From an uncultured Bacteroides sp. (GTDB lineage Bacteria > Bacteroidota > Bacteroidia > Cytophagales > Cyclobacteriaceae), in NCBI GenBank assembly GCA_902168185.1, contig CABHOV010000034.1, positions 62,001 through 126,000 of the forward strand: a DNA stretch of 64,000 nt, read 5' to 3'. A model generated the notes under the pieces. It saw only the letters and a program-made list of their open reading frames with translations, ran no database searches and had not been told where the DNA came from. Within the stretch, counting starts at the first letter, position 1. Each line of letters starts with the position of its first letter. Shown here one piece after another: positions 35,607 through 46,341 of this stretch. Both the position numbers and the translations under genes were made by a program.

Positions 35607-36371
35607 CTATTCCGCTACAATCTGTCCTTCGTATTCCAGATTTACGCGCTTATATTTATTCCAGCCCATTCGCGGAAGAATCTCTTTATAGAAGATCTTC
35701 AACTTACTGAACTTCATCTCCAGGTTATCCGGCTTACCGAACTCAATGCGCTCATCGCCTACCTGTGAAAACATCGTGATCCTTGCTTTGCTATCAATGT
35801 CCAGTTGTGCAATCTGTGCACTCCAGAATTCATCGTCACGAATAGCTTTGATCAACTCCATCAGCTGCGCTCCCTCTTCCGTTTCGTCTACGGTCTTCTG
35901 CTTCAGCAGTTGTCGTATATAGCCTCCGCTGATTAAAACAACACGCGATGTAAACTTATCTGACACCGGCATCACTCTTCCATCTTCTGCTATATATCCA
36001 TCGGGGCCATCGTTGCGTACGATGCGCGCGATGGGCCTGCGCAGTTCTACGCTCACCACCACATTTCCCTTCAGGTCACTATATAACTGAGCATCCCGTA
36101 TAAACGGCTCCGCTTTCACCCGCTTCTCTATATCTTTCAGATTTACCGAAGTCATCTCGGCACCTTTCAGATTTTGCTGATTAAGCTGCATCAGATCCAT
36201 CACATCAGCTTCGTCCAGGAAATGATTTTCATGAACGTTGTCTATCTTGACAGATATATCTTTAATGGAGACCTCACCTCTTCTGCGCTCTGTAAAAGCA
36301 ATGATCGCCAGTATAACGAGTATAGCAGCACCAATCTTTATTTCACGCTTCAGGTTAAACTTAAACTTCAT
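35607..36371 (-). CDS. ftsQ: cell division protein FtsQ/DivIB
   Basis: The 254-residue bitopic protein has a short cytoplasmic tail, one membrane helix (IGAAILVILAIIAFT, about 12-26) and a periplasmic POTRA-like domain (about 35-110). A beta domain follows with VELRRPIARIV and YIAEDGRVMPVS, which are typical of FtsQ. With FtsL and FtsB it forms the divisome core that activates septal peptidoglycan synthesis. Its start overlaps the end of murC by 11 bp, so the two are coupled. Sequence conservation is low, and position in the cluster adds most of the confidence. Confidence 0.85.
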   Translation of the reverse strand: MKFKFNLKREIKIGAAILVILAIIAFTERRRGEVSIKDISVKIDNVHENHFLDEADVMDLMQLNQQNLKGAEMTSVNLKDIEKRVKAEPFIRDAQLYSDLKGNVVVSVELRRPIARIVRNDGPDGYIAEDGRVMPVSDKFTSRVVLISGGYIRQLLKQKTVDETEEGAQLMELIKAIRDDEFWSAQIAQLDIDSKARITMFSQVGDERIEFGKPDNLEMKFSKLKIFYKEILPRMGWNKYKRVNLEYEGQIVAE

Positions 36372-37755
36372 ACTTCCTCAACACCAATTCTTTTATAGGC
36401 TCTATAAATGTATCTATATCACCCGCTCCTACTGTTACTATTATATCGAGGTCGCTTTGTTCAAGCTTCGCCATCAAATCACTTTTATTGCATCGCACTT
36501 TCACGGGACTTGTTACATCCTTGAAGAGCATATCCGAATCCACACCGGGAATCGGAAGTTCGCGAGCCGGGTATATATCCATCAGGAAGAGTTCGTCTGC
36601 GAGGCTTAAGCTTTTTGAAAAGCCCTCTGCAAAATCACGCGTCCGCGAAAATAAATGCGGCTGGAATATAACCGTGAGCTTGCGCCTTGGGTACATGGAC
36701 TTCATGGACTTCAGGAACGCTTCAATCTCCGTGGGGTGATGCGCGTAGTCATCTACATATACTACCTTCTTACCCTTTACTACAAATTCAAATCTGCGCT
36801 TCACACCGGTGAAAGACTCCAACGCTTTTTTAATGGTAGCACTGTTCACACCACACAAGTGCGCAGCTACTGAAGCAGCAATAGCGTTTTCAATGTTATG
36901 AAAACCGGGGACACCAAGCCTGATCGACTCAACCTTGCCAAATCCATGGAGGTCGAACTCAAAAAATCCACTCTTAGCGGTAATGCTGCTGGCAAAAAAT
37001 TGCCCCCGGCTCATGCTATATATATTTTTAGTGACGTGATCCACATCGTCTGCAAGTAATTCTGCTATAGACTCATGTATGATCAATGAACCACCTTTAT
37101 TAATCTGCTTTATATAATCCTTGAATGAAGTGATCAAACTTTCGTGATCGCCATATATATCCAGGTGATCTGCATCTGCGGATGTAATCACAGCAATCTC
37201 CGGAAACAATCGCAGGAACGAACGATCAAATTCATCGGCCTCTACTACAACCAGCGTCTCTGCATTTACTTCGCCCTGCATCACGAGATTGGAGTTATAG
37301 TTGGTTGTTATACCTCCGAGGAAGCCCACCATATTTTTTCCAGCCGTCTTCAGTATATGCGCTACCATAGATGACGTAGTCGTCTTACCATGTGTACCGG
37401 CAACGCCAATCGTTTTATACCCTTTCGTGATCAGCCCCAATACTTCTGAGCGTTTCAGAATAGTATAGTCATTCGCTTTCAGATAAGCATGTTCCTGGTG
37501 ATCTTTTGGTATAGCCGGAGTAAACACTACCAGTGTTTTATCTTTTTGCTGCACCACTTCCGATGGAATGAGATCTACTTTATCATCGTAGTGGATCTTC
37601 ATACCTTCCTGCTCCAGGGCTACGGTAAGCTTGGTGGAAGTACGGTCGTATCCGGATACTTTCAATCCTTTCTTCATGAACCAACGCGCGAGCGCGCTCA
37701 TGCCGATGCCTCCTATACCAAGAAAATAAACGTTATCGTATTGTTCTATCTTCAC
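36361..37755 (-). CDS. murC: UDP-N-acetylmuramate-L-alanine ligase
   Basis: The 464-residue Mur ligase starts with the UDP-binding FLGIGGIGMSALARWF and has the ATP-binding GVAGTHGKTTTSSMV and the HHPTEIEAFL motif in domain 3. It adds L-alanine to UDP-MurNAc in the cytoplasm. It begins directly after the murG stop (no gap) and overlaps ftsQ, so expression is tightly coupled. Length and motifs are standard. Confidence 0.96.
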   Translation of the reverse strand: MKIEQYDNVYFLGIGGIGMSALARWFMKKGLKVSGYDRTSTKLTVALEQEGMKIHYDDKVDLIPSEVVQQKDKTLVVFTPAIPKDHQEHAYLKANDYTILKRSEVLGLITKGYKTIGVAGTHGKTTTSSMVAHILKTAGKNMVGFLGGITTNYNSNLVMQGEVNAETLVVVEADEFDRSFLRLFPEIAVITSADADHLDIYGDHESLITSFKDYIKQINKGGSLIIHESIAELLADDVDHVTKNIYSMSRGQFFASSITAKSGFFEFDLHGFGKVESIRLGVPGFHNIENAIAASVAAHLCGVNSATIKKALESFTGVKRRFEFVVKGKKVVYVDDYAHHPTEIEAFLKSMKSMYPRRKLTVIFQPHLFSRTRDFAEGFSKSLSLADELFLMDIYPARELPIPGVDSDMLFKDVTSPVKVRCNKSDLMAKLEQSDLDIIVTVGAGDIDTFIEPIKELVLRKYEV

Positions 37756-38871
37756 TTACTTCGCTTCGATTAATTTTTCAATTTCATTCACTATATCTTC
37801 GGTAGCATGTGGCTTCGCCAGCGTTGCTATATTTAACCGAAGCTTTTCTGCACGGCTTTCGTCAAACAAAAGTTTCAGCGCCTCTTCAACCAGTCGTGTA
37901 TTGGCTTCCTTGTCAGGGATTAGTAACGCTGCATCTTTTGCCACCAACGCCATCGCATTTTTAGTTTGATGGTCTTCGGCTACATTTGGAGAGGGTACCA
38001 GTATACATGCTTTTTTCGCGATGCATAATTCTGAAACCGCCAGCGCTCCCGAGCGTGATATCACAACATCAGCAGCAGCATATGCCAAGTCCATCTCTTT
38101 GACAAAGTCCTGAACGCGAATCTTACGCAAATCAAACTCGCCAAGTTTTTCCTTATATATATCAAAGTATCCTTTACCGGTTTGCCATATCATCTGAATT
38201 CTGGCATCAGCAATCTTCTCTATTCCTGAAAAGATACTTTCGTTAATGGTTCTCGCACCGAGACTTCCCCCAATGATGAGCAACGTTTTAACATTACCAT
38301 CGAACCCGAAGTGACTCAGTCCTTTCTCACGCTTCGTCTCTGCACTCAGTATATCCTTACGAACGGGGTTCCCAGTAAAAACAATTTTCGCTTTTGGGAA
38401 ATATTTATCCATCCCCTCGTATGCTACACATACTTTACTCACTTTATCTGCAACTTGCTTGTTTGCAAGACCGGCAAATGAATTCTGCTCCTGTATAACA
38501 GAAGGTATATTAAAACGTGTCGCTGCAATCATGATCGGCCCGCTCGCATACCCGCCTGTGCCTACTACAGCATGTGGCTTAAATTTCTTTACTATACTTC
38601 TCGCACGCAGAAAACTGGTGATCAACTTGACCGGGAACAACAGGTTTGAAAACGTCAGCTTCCGCTGCAAGCCGCTGATCCATAGACCTACTATTTTATA
38701 GCCTGCCTCCGGAACACGTGTCATCTCCATTTTGCCTTGTGCACCCACAAACAGAATCTCTGCATCCGGATGACGTTCACGAAATGTATTCGCAATTGCC
38801 ACCGCTGGAAAGATATGTCCTCCGGTTCCGCCTCCGCTAATAATCAGTCGATATGGTTGTGATGTCTTCAA
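37756..38871 (-). CDS. murG: UDP-GlcNAc:lipid I transferase MurG
   Basis: The 371-residue GT28 glycosyltransferase makes lipid II from lipid I at the inner face of the membrane. The N-terminal glycine loop ISGGGTGGHIFPA, the second glycine motif VGTGGYASGP and the C-terminal donor motif SLGARTINESIF plus RSGALAVSELC are all present. It lies between ftsW and murC in the normal order for the cluster. Confidence 0.96.
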   Translation of the reverse strand: MKTSQPYRLIISGGGTGGHIFPAVAIANTFRERHPDAEILFVGAQGKMEMTRVPEAGYKIVGLWISGLQRKLTFSNLLFPVKLITSFLRARSIVKKFKPHAVVGTGGYASGPIMIAATRFNIPSVIQEQNSFAGLANKQVADKVSKVCVAYEGMDKYFPKAKIVFTGNPVRKDILSAETKREKGLSHFGFDGNVKTLLIIGGSLGARTINESIFSGIEKIADARIQMIWQTGKGYFDIYKEKLGEFDLRKIRVQDFVKEMDLAYAAADVVISRSGALAVSELCIAKKACILVPSPNVAEDHQTKNAMALVAKDAALLIPDKEANTRLVEEALKLLFDESRAEKLRLNIATLAKPHATEDIVNEIEKLIEAK

Positions 38872-38897
38872 TTATATATCTATACCTCTATATATAC

Positions 38898-40085
38898 TTA
38901 TGCTGCTTTTGCTGTTGCTACGTTCTTTGCTTCTTTTGGTTCTTTCTCTTTTACTTCATCTGTTTGTTGCTGCCAGTTCTGGTCTAACTCACCACGGCTA
39001 ACACTCAACACTATTCCAATGGACAATCCGGTAAACACCATGGATGTACCCCCCATGGAAATCAACGGTAACGGCTGACCGGTTATCGGTCCGAGTCCCA
39101 CTACAACGCCCATGTTTACCATGGCCTGACAGACGAGATCGAAACATAGCCCCGCAGAAAGTAATCCTCCGAAAGCGCGTTCACTATTATAGGATGCCTT
39201 CATCCCTCGATGGAGCAATAGAAGATATAGGCCGAGTACTATAATTCCGCCCATCATTCCGTATTCTTCAATTACAATAGCGTACACAAAATCTGAATAC
39301 GGATGTGGAAGTATATTTCGCTGATCACTGTTACCAGGTCCTTTGCCTACAATCCCTCCTGTTGCTACAGCAATGCGTGCATGCTTTGCCTGGAAAGGAA
39401 GTTCTGTCCCATTGATAAAGTTTGTGATCCTGCTCTTCGCTGTCTCACCACGACTACCAAACTTAACAGCGAGTGCTCCGAAGAGAAGTCCTACAAAGAT
39501 CAGCATCGCCAGATACTTGGTGGGTACGCGACCAATGAACATAATGAGCATACAGGTGATCAACAACAACACCGCAGTAGACAAGTTGGTAAGCGCTATC
39601 AATCCACAGATCATTCCACTCCAGAAGAGTATAGGAATGAGTGATTCCTTAATATCATCTATATTCTGTTGACGCTTGGACAACATACTTGCCAGGTTTA
39701 CGATCAATGCCAAGCTGGCAAAATCGGAAGGCTGAAATGAACCTACGATCGGAACCTGGATCCAGCGTGCTGCATCATTTAAAGTAACACCGTTTGTAAA
39801 AGTATATATCAACAATGGAATGCTGATCCATAGCGCAAACTTTGAAATCTTGGAGTAGTAGCGATAATCAATTTTATGAGCAAACCACATGGCAGCCAAA
39901 CCGGCAAGTACAGTGAACGTATGCTTTATCAAAATATACTCCGGGCTCCGCGCATGTTTGTATGCAAGCGTACCAATAGAGCTATATACCACAAGCACAC
40001 TAATCATTGACAACGCAAAGACTACTGCCCAGATAACTTTATCACCTTGCAGATTTTTGTCGGCCCACTCTTTTACTTTAACCAT
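38898..40085 (-). CDS. ftsW: SEDS glycosyltransferase FtsW
   Basis: The 395-residue polytopic protein has about ten membrane helices and the SEDS-family signatures, such as WAVVFALSMISVLVVYSS near the start, QPSDFASLALI and the C-terminal GLGPITGQPLPLISMGGTSM. It polymerises glycan strands for the septum together with the PBP encoded in the same cluster. A charged, lysine/glutamate/alanine-rich cytoplasmic tail of about 35 residues closes the protein. RodA is the main alternative, but the dcw location favours FtsW. Confidence 0.95.
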   Translation of the reverse strand: MVKVKEWADKNLQGDKVIWAVVFALSMISVLVVYSSIGTLAYKHARSPEYILIKHTFTVLAGLAAMWFAHKIDYRYYSKISKFALWISIPLLIYTFTNGVTLNDAARWIQVPIVGSFQPSDFASLALIVNLASMLSKRQQNIDDIKESLIPILFWSGMICGLIALTNLSTAVLLLITCMLIMFIGRVPTKYLAMLIFVGLLFGALAVKFGSRGETAKSRITNFINGTELPFQAKHARIAVATGGIVGKGPGNSDQRNILPHPYSDFVYAIVIEEYGMMGGIIVLGLYLLLLHRGMKASYNSERAFGGLLSAGLCFDLVCQAMVNMGVVVGLGPITGQPLPLISMGGTSMVFTGLSIGIVLSVSRGELDQNWQQQTDEVKEKEPKEAKNVATAKAA

Positions 40086-40086
40086 A

Positions 40087-41439
40087 CTATGCCTCCACTT
40101 CTTTCTTTAAGTCTAGTACTGCTTTTCTAAACTGATCTCCACGGTCTTCGTAATTTTTAAAGAGATCGAAACTTGCACATGCCGGGGAGAGAAGAACTAC
40201 ATCTCCTGCCTGCGCCACCTCAAGTGCTATATGTACCAACTCGGTAACACTTTGCGTTTCTTTTATCGTTGGAACAACATCACCAAAAGCTTTCTTCAGT
40301 TTATCGTTCTCTTTACCGAGGCAGATAAGCGCGCGAGCCTTCTTACGAACGTCTTCTTTTATGATGTTATAGTCGTTTCCTTTATCTACACCACCTGCAA
40401 TCCACACCAGCGGTTTGCTATAGCTTCCCAATGCATATACCACTGAATCTACATTGGTAGCCTTTGAATCATTTACAAACTCAACACCTTTAATAGTCGC
40501 TATAGATTCAAGGCGATGAGGTGCATTCTTGAAAGTTTTGAGTCCTTCGAGAATTGCATCCAGCTTTACACCGGCCAGGTATACTGCGGACACTGCCGCC
40601 ATTGTGTTGATCAGGTTGTGTGGCCCGTTCAACGTGGTTTGTGATTGAGACAATGCAAAACTTTCTGCGAGGCTGAACTGCATTTTCTCGCCATCAAAGT
40701 ATGCCTTTGTCTTGGCATCGTTTTTCAACGAAACCTTTATCTGGGAAGGCAAAATGGTTCGCTTCGCAATCTCTGCTTGTATAGTCGCATCGTCAGCATA
40801 GTATATAAAATGCTGCTTTGCATCCATGCTTTGAATCAACCGAAACTTAGAATCTATATACTTCTGCATCGTATACTCATAGCGATCGAGGTGATCGGGA
40901 GTAATATTCAACAGTATACCGATCTCAGGCTTGAATGTTTTCGTGCCATCCAATTGGAAGCTGCTTACTTCAAGTACATACCAGTCAAAGCTGGTTTCTG
41001 CAACTTGCCTGGCAAGACTAAACCCAACGTTACCGGCTAACGCAACGCTATAGCCTGCACTCTTCAGTAAATGATATACCAGCAGCGTTGTTGTTGTCTT
41101 CCCGTTTGTTCCGGTGATGGCGATGATTTTGCCATCGATATAGCGGGAAGCAAATTCGATCTCATCGATAACCGGGATGTTTGCAGCCTTGATCCTTTTA
41201 ATGATCTCTGCTTTATCCGGTATACCGGGACTTTTTACAACAAGCTGCGCATTGAGTATAGCCGCTTCAGTATGTATACTTTCTTCAAATGAAATTCCGT
41301 TCGCTTGAAGATCTGTTTTATACTTCTCCTTGATCGGCCCCTGGTCCGAAACAAAAACGTCATAGCCCTTCTGCTTCGCGAGCAATGCTGCTCCCGTTCC
41401 ACTTTCCCCTCCACCCAATATGACTATCCGCTCGCTCAT
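40087..41439 (-). CDS. murD: UDP-MurNAc-L-alanine:D-glutamate ligase
   Basis: The 450-residue Mur ligase has a Rossmann-like start (IVILGGGESGTGAALLA), the ATP loop AITGTNGKTTTTLLV and the C-terminal NDSKATNVDSV. It adds D-glutamate to UDP-MurNAc-L-Ala. A single base separates its stop from the ftsW start, and four bases separate it from mraY, so it is embedded in the operon. Confidence 0.96.
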   Translation of the reverse strand: MSERIVILGGGESGTGAALLAKQKGYDVFVSDQGPIKEKYKTDLQANGISFEESIHTEAAILNAQLVVKSPGIPDKAEIIKRIKAANIPVIDEIEFASRYIDGKIIAITGTNGKTTTTLLVYHLLKSAGYSVALAGNVGFSLARQVAETSFDWYVLEVSSFQLDGTKTFKPEIGILLNITPDHLDRYEYTMQKYIDSKFRLIQSMDAKQHFIYYADDATIQAEIAKRTILPSQIKVSLKNDAKTKAYFDGEKMQFSLAESFALSQSQTTLNGPHNLINTMAAVSAVYLAGVKLDAILEGLKTFKNAPHRLESIATIKGVEFVNDSKATNVDSVVYALGSYSKPLVWIAGGVDKGNDYNIIKEDVRKKARALICLGKENDKLKKAFGDVVPTIKETQSVTELVHIALEVAQAGDVVLLSPACASFDLFKNYEDRGDQFRKAVLDLKKEVEA

Positions 41440-41443
41440 CGAT

Positions 41444-42673
41444 CTATCTCAATTTCAATGTTGCCAAGGTTACAATCGCTAATAATATACCTGCAATCCA
41501 GAAGCGTGTTACAATTTTCGCTTCGTGAATATTTTTCTTTTGGTAATGGTGATGCAAAGGAGACATTAAAAATATTCTTCTTCCTTCACCGTATTTCTTC
41601 TTCGTATACTTGAAATAGGACACCTGTAAAATCACAGAAAGATTTTCGATCAGGAAAATTCCGCAGAGTATAGGAATCAATAATTCTTTTCTCACGGCCA
41701 ATGCCAGTACAGCGATAACGCCTCCCAATGTTAAACTTCCTGTATCACCCATGAACACTTGTGCCGGGTATGCATTATACCAAAGGAAGCCAAGACATGC
41801 GCCCACAAACGCTGTACAGAAAATTACAAGCTCTGCCAGGTTAGGTATATACATGATGTTCAAGTAACTACTAAAATCTATACGACCAGACAAGTATGCG
41901 AGGATCGCCAGCGTAAGTCCTATAATTCCGGATGTTCCCGCGGCAAGTCCATCTATACCATCGGTTATGTTCGCTCCGTTCGATACGGCCGTGATAATAA
42001 TGATCACGACAAGCACATATATAATCCAGGTATATTTCTCCGGTACAAATGGTAATATCTTACCATAGTCCAGTTCGTTATTTTTCAGGAAAGGAACAGT
42101 CGTCTTTGTTGACTTTACATCTTTGAACTCAATCTTGGAATCAGGGTCTTGCTGATAATCCTGAACCTCAATGCTTGCCAAGGATGCCGGGCTCACTTCA
42201 CGTACTACAACGTACTCATTGAAATATAGCGTAAGGCCTACAATCAATCCCAAACCTACTTGTCCTACAATCTTAAAACGTCCTGCAAGTCCTTCTTTAT
42301 TCTTACGGAACACCTTGATATAGTCATCCAAAAATCCGATGATACCCAGCCAGCACGTTGCAATCACCAACAGCACTACATATACATTATCCAGCTTTGC
42401 CAACAGCAATGTTGGAATAAGAATGGCTGCGATGATGATCAATCCACCCATGGTAGGTGTGCCCTTTTTCTGTATCTGTCCTTCGAGACCAAGGTCACGT
42501 ATATCTTCACCCACTTGCTTTTTACGCAAATAGTTGATCAGATTCTTTCCGAAGGTGATGGTGATCAGGAGAGAAAGGAATGCTGCCATTCCTGCACGGA
42601 ATGATATATACTGGAATACACCGGTTCCGGGTATATCCATCGAATTCAAATAATCAAACAAATAGTACAGCAT
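41444..42673 (-). CDS. mraY: phospho-MurNAc-pentapeptide transferase MraY
   Basis: The 409-residue integral membrane enzyme makes lipid I from UDP-MurNAc-pentapeptide and undecaprenyl phosphate. Markers are [11 protein letters not shown], the catalytic aspartates in [15 protein letters not shown], and the HHHYQKK end. It is about 50 residues longer than E. coli MraY because of a periplasmic insert (about residues 155-205, rich in Asp, Ser and Lys), which I believe is usual in this phylum. It has ten or so membrane helices. Confidence 0.95.
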   Translation of the reverse strand: MLYYLFDYLNSMDIPGTGVFQYISFRAGMAAFLSLLITITFGKNLINYLRKKQVGEDIRDLGLEGQIQKKGTPTMGGLIIIAAILIPTLLLAKLDNVYVVLLVIATCWLGIIGFLDDYIKVFRKNKEGLAGRFKIVGQVGLGLIVGLTLYFNEYVVVREVSPASLASIEVQDYQQDPDSKIEFKDVKSTKTTVPFLKNNELDYGKILPFVPEKYTWIIYVLVVIIIITAVSNGANITDGIDGLAAGTSGIIGLTLAILAYLSGRIDFSSYLNIMYIPNLAELVIFCTAFVGACLGFLWYNAYPAQVFMGDTGSLTLGGVIAVLALAVRKELLIPILCGIFLIENLSVILQVSYFKYTKKKYGEGRRIFLMSPLHHHYQKKNIHEAKIVTRFWIAGILLAIVTLATLKLR

Positions 42674-42727
42674 CTCTAATCAACTAATTTTATATGTACT
42701 GATGTATCATTCATACTATAGCGGTTA

Positions 42728-44191
42728 TTAATTGCTAAAAAGTTTCAGCATTCGCTCCGCTACTTTTCTATCATCAAAGGGATGTTTAACACCTTTGATT
42801 TCCTGATAGTCTTCATGACCTTTTCCCGCGATCAACACGATGTCATGTTCCTTTGCCATCATGCATGCAGTCTTAATTGCTTCCTCGCGGTCGGCCATCA
42901 CCAGTGTCTTACGCGTCTCTGAAGGTGTTACGCCAGTCTGCATCTCGCGAATGATCTCCATCGGATCTTCATCACGCGGATTATCTGAAGTCAACACTAC
43001 TTTATCACTTAAGCGACACGCAATAGACGCCATCAAGGGCCGCTTGGTTTTATCACGATTGCCACCACAACCCACAACGGTTATCACTTGCTCATTGCCC
43101 GTACGAAATTGTGCGATGGTCTCCAATACATTTTTCAAAGCATCGGGTGTATGCGCATAGTCAACGATGGCTATAACTTTCGAGCCGGGCATTACAAGTT
43201 CAAATCTTCCCGGAGCACCTGGCAACGATGAAAGTTTAGTCAATACATCATCAGCATCTTCGCCTAGCAATACAGCAGCTCCATATACTCCCAATAAATT
43301 GTAAGCATTGAAATCACCGATCATCTTAAACCAAACGTTCTTTCCTCCGATTTCGATTTCAAGTCCTTCAATGGAATTTGTGATGATCTTTCCTTTGAAA
43401 TCAACCATCTTCTTCAACCCAAAAGTATATTTAGTGCCTTTCGTATTTTGAAGCATCACCATACCGCGCTTGTCATCTGCATTCACCAATGCAAAAGCGT
43501 CACTGGGCAGATCATCAAAGAATTTCTTCTTTGCCTTTATATAGTTCTCAAATGTTTTATGATAGTCGAGATGATCGTGCGTAATGTTTGTGAAGATTGC
43601 TCCTATAAACTTTAACCCTGCTATACGTTCCTGATCTACGGCATGCGAACTTACTTCCATGAACACATGCGTACATCCTTGTTCAACCATCTTGTTTAAC
43701 AGATCATTCAATTGAATAGGATCTGGTGTAGTATGTGTTGATGGAATTACGGTGCTGCCGATTCGGTTTTCCACTGTAGAAATTAATCCCACAGTATAGC
43801 CAAGCTTCGTAAAGAGCTGATATAGCAACGTTGCAGTTGTAGTCTTACCATTGGTACCGGTAACACCTGTCAACTTCAATTTACCGGATGGATTGCTATA
43901 AAAATTAGAAGCGATTTGTCCCAGCGCTTGTGCACTATCTTTCACGGTGACATACGTTACCGCTTCATCAATCATGCCGGGTAATTTTTCACACACAACG
44001 GAGGCGGCACCCGCCCGAACTGCTGTATCTATATAATCATGCCCGTCAGAAAGTGTACCTCTTACTGCCACAAATAGAGAACCTGGCTTTACTTTACGCG
44101 AGTCAAAGCATATACCCGCAACCTCCGCACTCATGTTGCCATAACTGGAAGTAAGGGAAACTTTATATAGTATATCTTTTAGTTCAGCCAC
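42728..44191 (-). CDS. murE: UDP-MurNAc-tripeptide synthetase (meso-DAP type)
   Basis: The 487-residue Mur ligase has the ATP loop VTGTNGKTTTATLL and the substrate motif DNPR (TSDNPRDEDP). A DNPR motif binds meso-diaminopimelate, whereas lysine enzymes have a different sequence here, so the peptidoglycan is expected to be meso-DAP type. It adds the third residue of the stem peptide. It lies between ftsI and mraY with short gaps on both sides. Confidence 0.96.
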   Translation of the reverse strand: MAELKDILYKVSLTSSYGNMSAEVAGICFDSRKVKPGSLFVAVRGTLSDGHDYIDTAVRAGAASVVCEKLPGMIDEAVTYVTVKDSAQALGQIASNFYSNPSGKLKLTGVTGTNGKTTTATLLYQLFTKLGYTVGLISTVENRIGSTVIPSTHTTPDPIQLNDLLNKMVEQGCTHVFMEVSSHAVDQERIAGLKFIGAIFTNITHDHLDYHKTFENYIKAKKKFFDDLPSDAFALVNADDKRGMVMLQNTKGTKYTFGLKKMVDFKGKIITNSIEGLEIEIGGKNVWFKMIGDFNAYNLLGVYGAAVLLGEDADDVLTKLSSLPGAPGRFELVMPGSKVIAIVDYAHTPDALKNVLETIAQFRTGNEQVITVVGCGGNRDKTKRPLMASIACRLSDKVVLTSDNPRDEDPMEIIREMQTGVTPSETRKTLVMADREEAIKTACMMAKEHDIVLIAGKGHEDYQEIKGVKHPFDDRKVAERMLKLFSN

Positions 44192-44250
44192 GTCTGCTTT
44201 ATTCTCTAAAAACTTATCAACATTTTTATTAACAATTCCACATTTATACT

Positions 44251-46341
44251 CTAATTCAATCGAATATAGATTCTCTCGCCACTGCGTGCGTATGCCCCAG
44301 CCGTTATAGACTGTTCCTGCACCCTTCCTTTACCTTCGTAAAAAACATTCAATCCGGATTTTTCCAACAGGTAAATAGCATCCCGAAAAGTCATGCCTTT
44401 AACATCCGGTACAACACCTTTTCCTTCTGTATTCTTTTTCCAATTCACACCATTACCCGCACGTGTAGAACGTACCCACTCGTGCTCAGTAAGCGAGTGA
44501 TTGGATATACCCAACTCATTGCAAAGCATGGTTAACTCCTGCTGATTTCCTGCCCGTATTACCGGAAGTACATCTGTCTTCGTGAACTTTTTAAGGTCCA
44601 TAGGATTATGCAGGTTAATATCACGTGCATATATATTGTCAGCAATTTCTTTAAACACGGGCGCTGCCACACTACTTCCATACTGATACCAGCCGCGCGG
44701 ATTTTTGATTAACACGATCGCACTATATTTAGGAGCATGAGCCGGAAAGTATCCTACAAAAGATGTGATATACTTTTTGGTATACCGTCCTTTGTCTAAT
44801 ATCTGTGCGGTTCCTGTTTTACCTGCAATTCTATAGTGTGTGCCTTTTATATTCTTAGCCGTTCCGTTTTCTACTACACCTTCCAGCAAAAGTCTTAACT
44901 GTTCCAATGTCTCACCGGAACATATACTATTGTTGAGTACTTCTACTTCAAATTTCTTCTCCTCTTCATCTGCGTGCTTTATGGCGCGCACGATAACAGG
45001 CTTAATCATTTTACCATCATTTGCCACAGCGTTATAGAGTGCCAGCGTATGCAATGGAGTTATTTCAAAACCGTACCCGTATGCCATCCAGGGTAAACTG
45101 ATACCGCTCCATCCTTTCTGTCCGGGGCGTTTTATTTTAGGAATCGGTTCACCAGCGATTTGTATACCCAATGGTTTGGACAGATGAAGGTGATCAACAT
45201 AGTCTACAAATTTCTGCGGACGTAATCCGAAATGTTTATCAACCAACTTCGCCATCGCCACATTGGAAGAACGCTCGAATGCTTCCTTGATCGTTACCGT
45301 TCCAAGCCCTTCATCTTCATGATCGCGAACTGTCTTGTTATAAAATGTATATTCACCATTCCCTACATTTATACTATCACTCAATTCGATGTTGGTATCT
45401 TCCAGCAACGCCATCATCGTAACAAGCTTGAATGTTGAGCCGGGCTCAAACAATCCTGCTGCCGCATAATTGAATTTCTCGTAGAAACCACCGTGGCCAT
45501 CGCTGCTCAGGTTAGATATAGCTTTGATCTCACCGGTCTTTACTTCCATTACGGCTACCAGCCCATCGCCTGCATCGTGTTGAACCATCGCTTTGTGTAA
45601 AGCAGTTTCAGCAACATCCTGTAAGTTGATATCGAGTGTTGTTTGCAGATCAAGACCATCTACTGCTTTTACATTGTTAGCATCGTAAACAGGTTTCCAT
45701 ATTCCACCAGAGATTTTCTGATAGTATGCATATCCATCCTGTCCTCCGAGATCTTTATTGAAGCTGAATTCCAGTCCTGCACCTTTATCATTCTCATTGA
45801 TAAAACCAATGGTTCTGCGACTGAGGTTGGAGAAAGGATGATAACGCACATCTACCTTTTCAAATATAGCACCGCCACGAAGTCTTCCTTCACGAAAGAT
45901 TGGCCATTGCATCATGGTCTTTTTATCCTGATAATCAATGCGCTTTCTATTGAGGATGATATATTGCTTGTGCGACTTGCGTGCATCAATCAGCATTTGC
46001 TTATAATCACGCTTCGATTTGTCTTTAAAAAATCTGGAGAGATTGTACGCAAGTGAATCAACACCTTTGTTGAATACTTCTTCCTTTGGAAGAGAAGCAT
46101 CGAAGGCAATTTTATAGAATGGTAATGATGTAGCCAGAAGACTTCCGTTGTCGGAGTATATATTTCCGCGTGTGGCTTTTACGCGCTTATAGTCGAATGA
46201 AATACGCTCGCCCATCTTCGCCCACTTCTCCCCCTGTACAAACTGAATATGTCCTGTCTTCACTACCACTGCGATAGCAAACAGGACAACGAACAGAAAT
46301 GCAATCCTCGCTCTTAATAATATGGACTTCTTAATATTCAC
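44251..46341 (-). CDS. ftsI: septal transpeptidase FtsI/PBP3 with C-terminal PASTA domain
   Basis: The 696-residue class B penicillin-binding protein has one N-terminal membrane helix (ARIAFLFVVLFAIAVVV), a dimerisation/pedestal domain, and a transpeptidase domain with SxxK in EPGSTFKLVTM, SxN in ERSSNVAMAK and KTG in IAGKTGTAQ. A single PASTA domain (GVVPDVKGMTFRDAIYLL) ends the protein. It cross-links septal peptidoglycan with FtsW as glycosyltransferase partner. The C-terminal PASTA domain is absent from the E. coli enzyme but usual in Bacteroidota. It overlaps ftsL by 11 bp. Confidence 0.95.
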   Translation of the reverse strand: MNIKKSILLRARIAFLFVVLFAIAVVVKTGHIQFVQGEKWAKMGERISFDYKRVKATRGNIYSDNGSLLATSLPFYKIAFDASLPKEEVFNKGVDSLAYNLSRFFKDKSKRDYKQMLIDARKSHKQYIILNRKRIDYQDKKTMMQWPIFREGRLRGGAIFEKVDVRYHPFSNLSRRTIGFINENDKGAGLEFSFNKDLGGQDGYAYYQKISGGIWKPVYDANNVKAVDGLDLQTTLDINLQDVAETALHKAMVQHDAGDGLVAVMEVKTGEIKAISNLSSDGHGGFYEKFNYAAAGLFEPGSTFKLVTMMALLEDTNIELSDSINVGNGEYTFYNKTVRDHEDEGLGTVTIKEAFERSSNVAMAKLVDKHFGLRPQKFVDYVDHLHLSKPLGIQIAGEPIPKIKRPGQKGWSGISLPWMAYGYGFEITPLHTLALYNAVANDGKMIKPVIVRAIKHADEEEKKFEVEVLNNSICSGETLEQLRLLLEGVVENGTAKNIKGTHYRIAGKTGTAQILDKGRYTKKYITSFVGYFPAHAPKYSAIVLIKNPRGWYQYGSSVAAPVFKEIADNIYARDINLHNPMDLKKFTKTDVLPVIRAGNQQELTMLCNELGISNHSLTEHEWVRSTRAGNGVNWKKNTEGKGVVPDVKGMTFRDAIYLLEKSGLNVFYEGKGRVQEQSITAGAYARSGERIYIRLN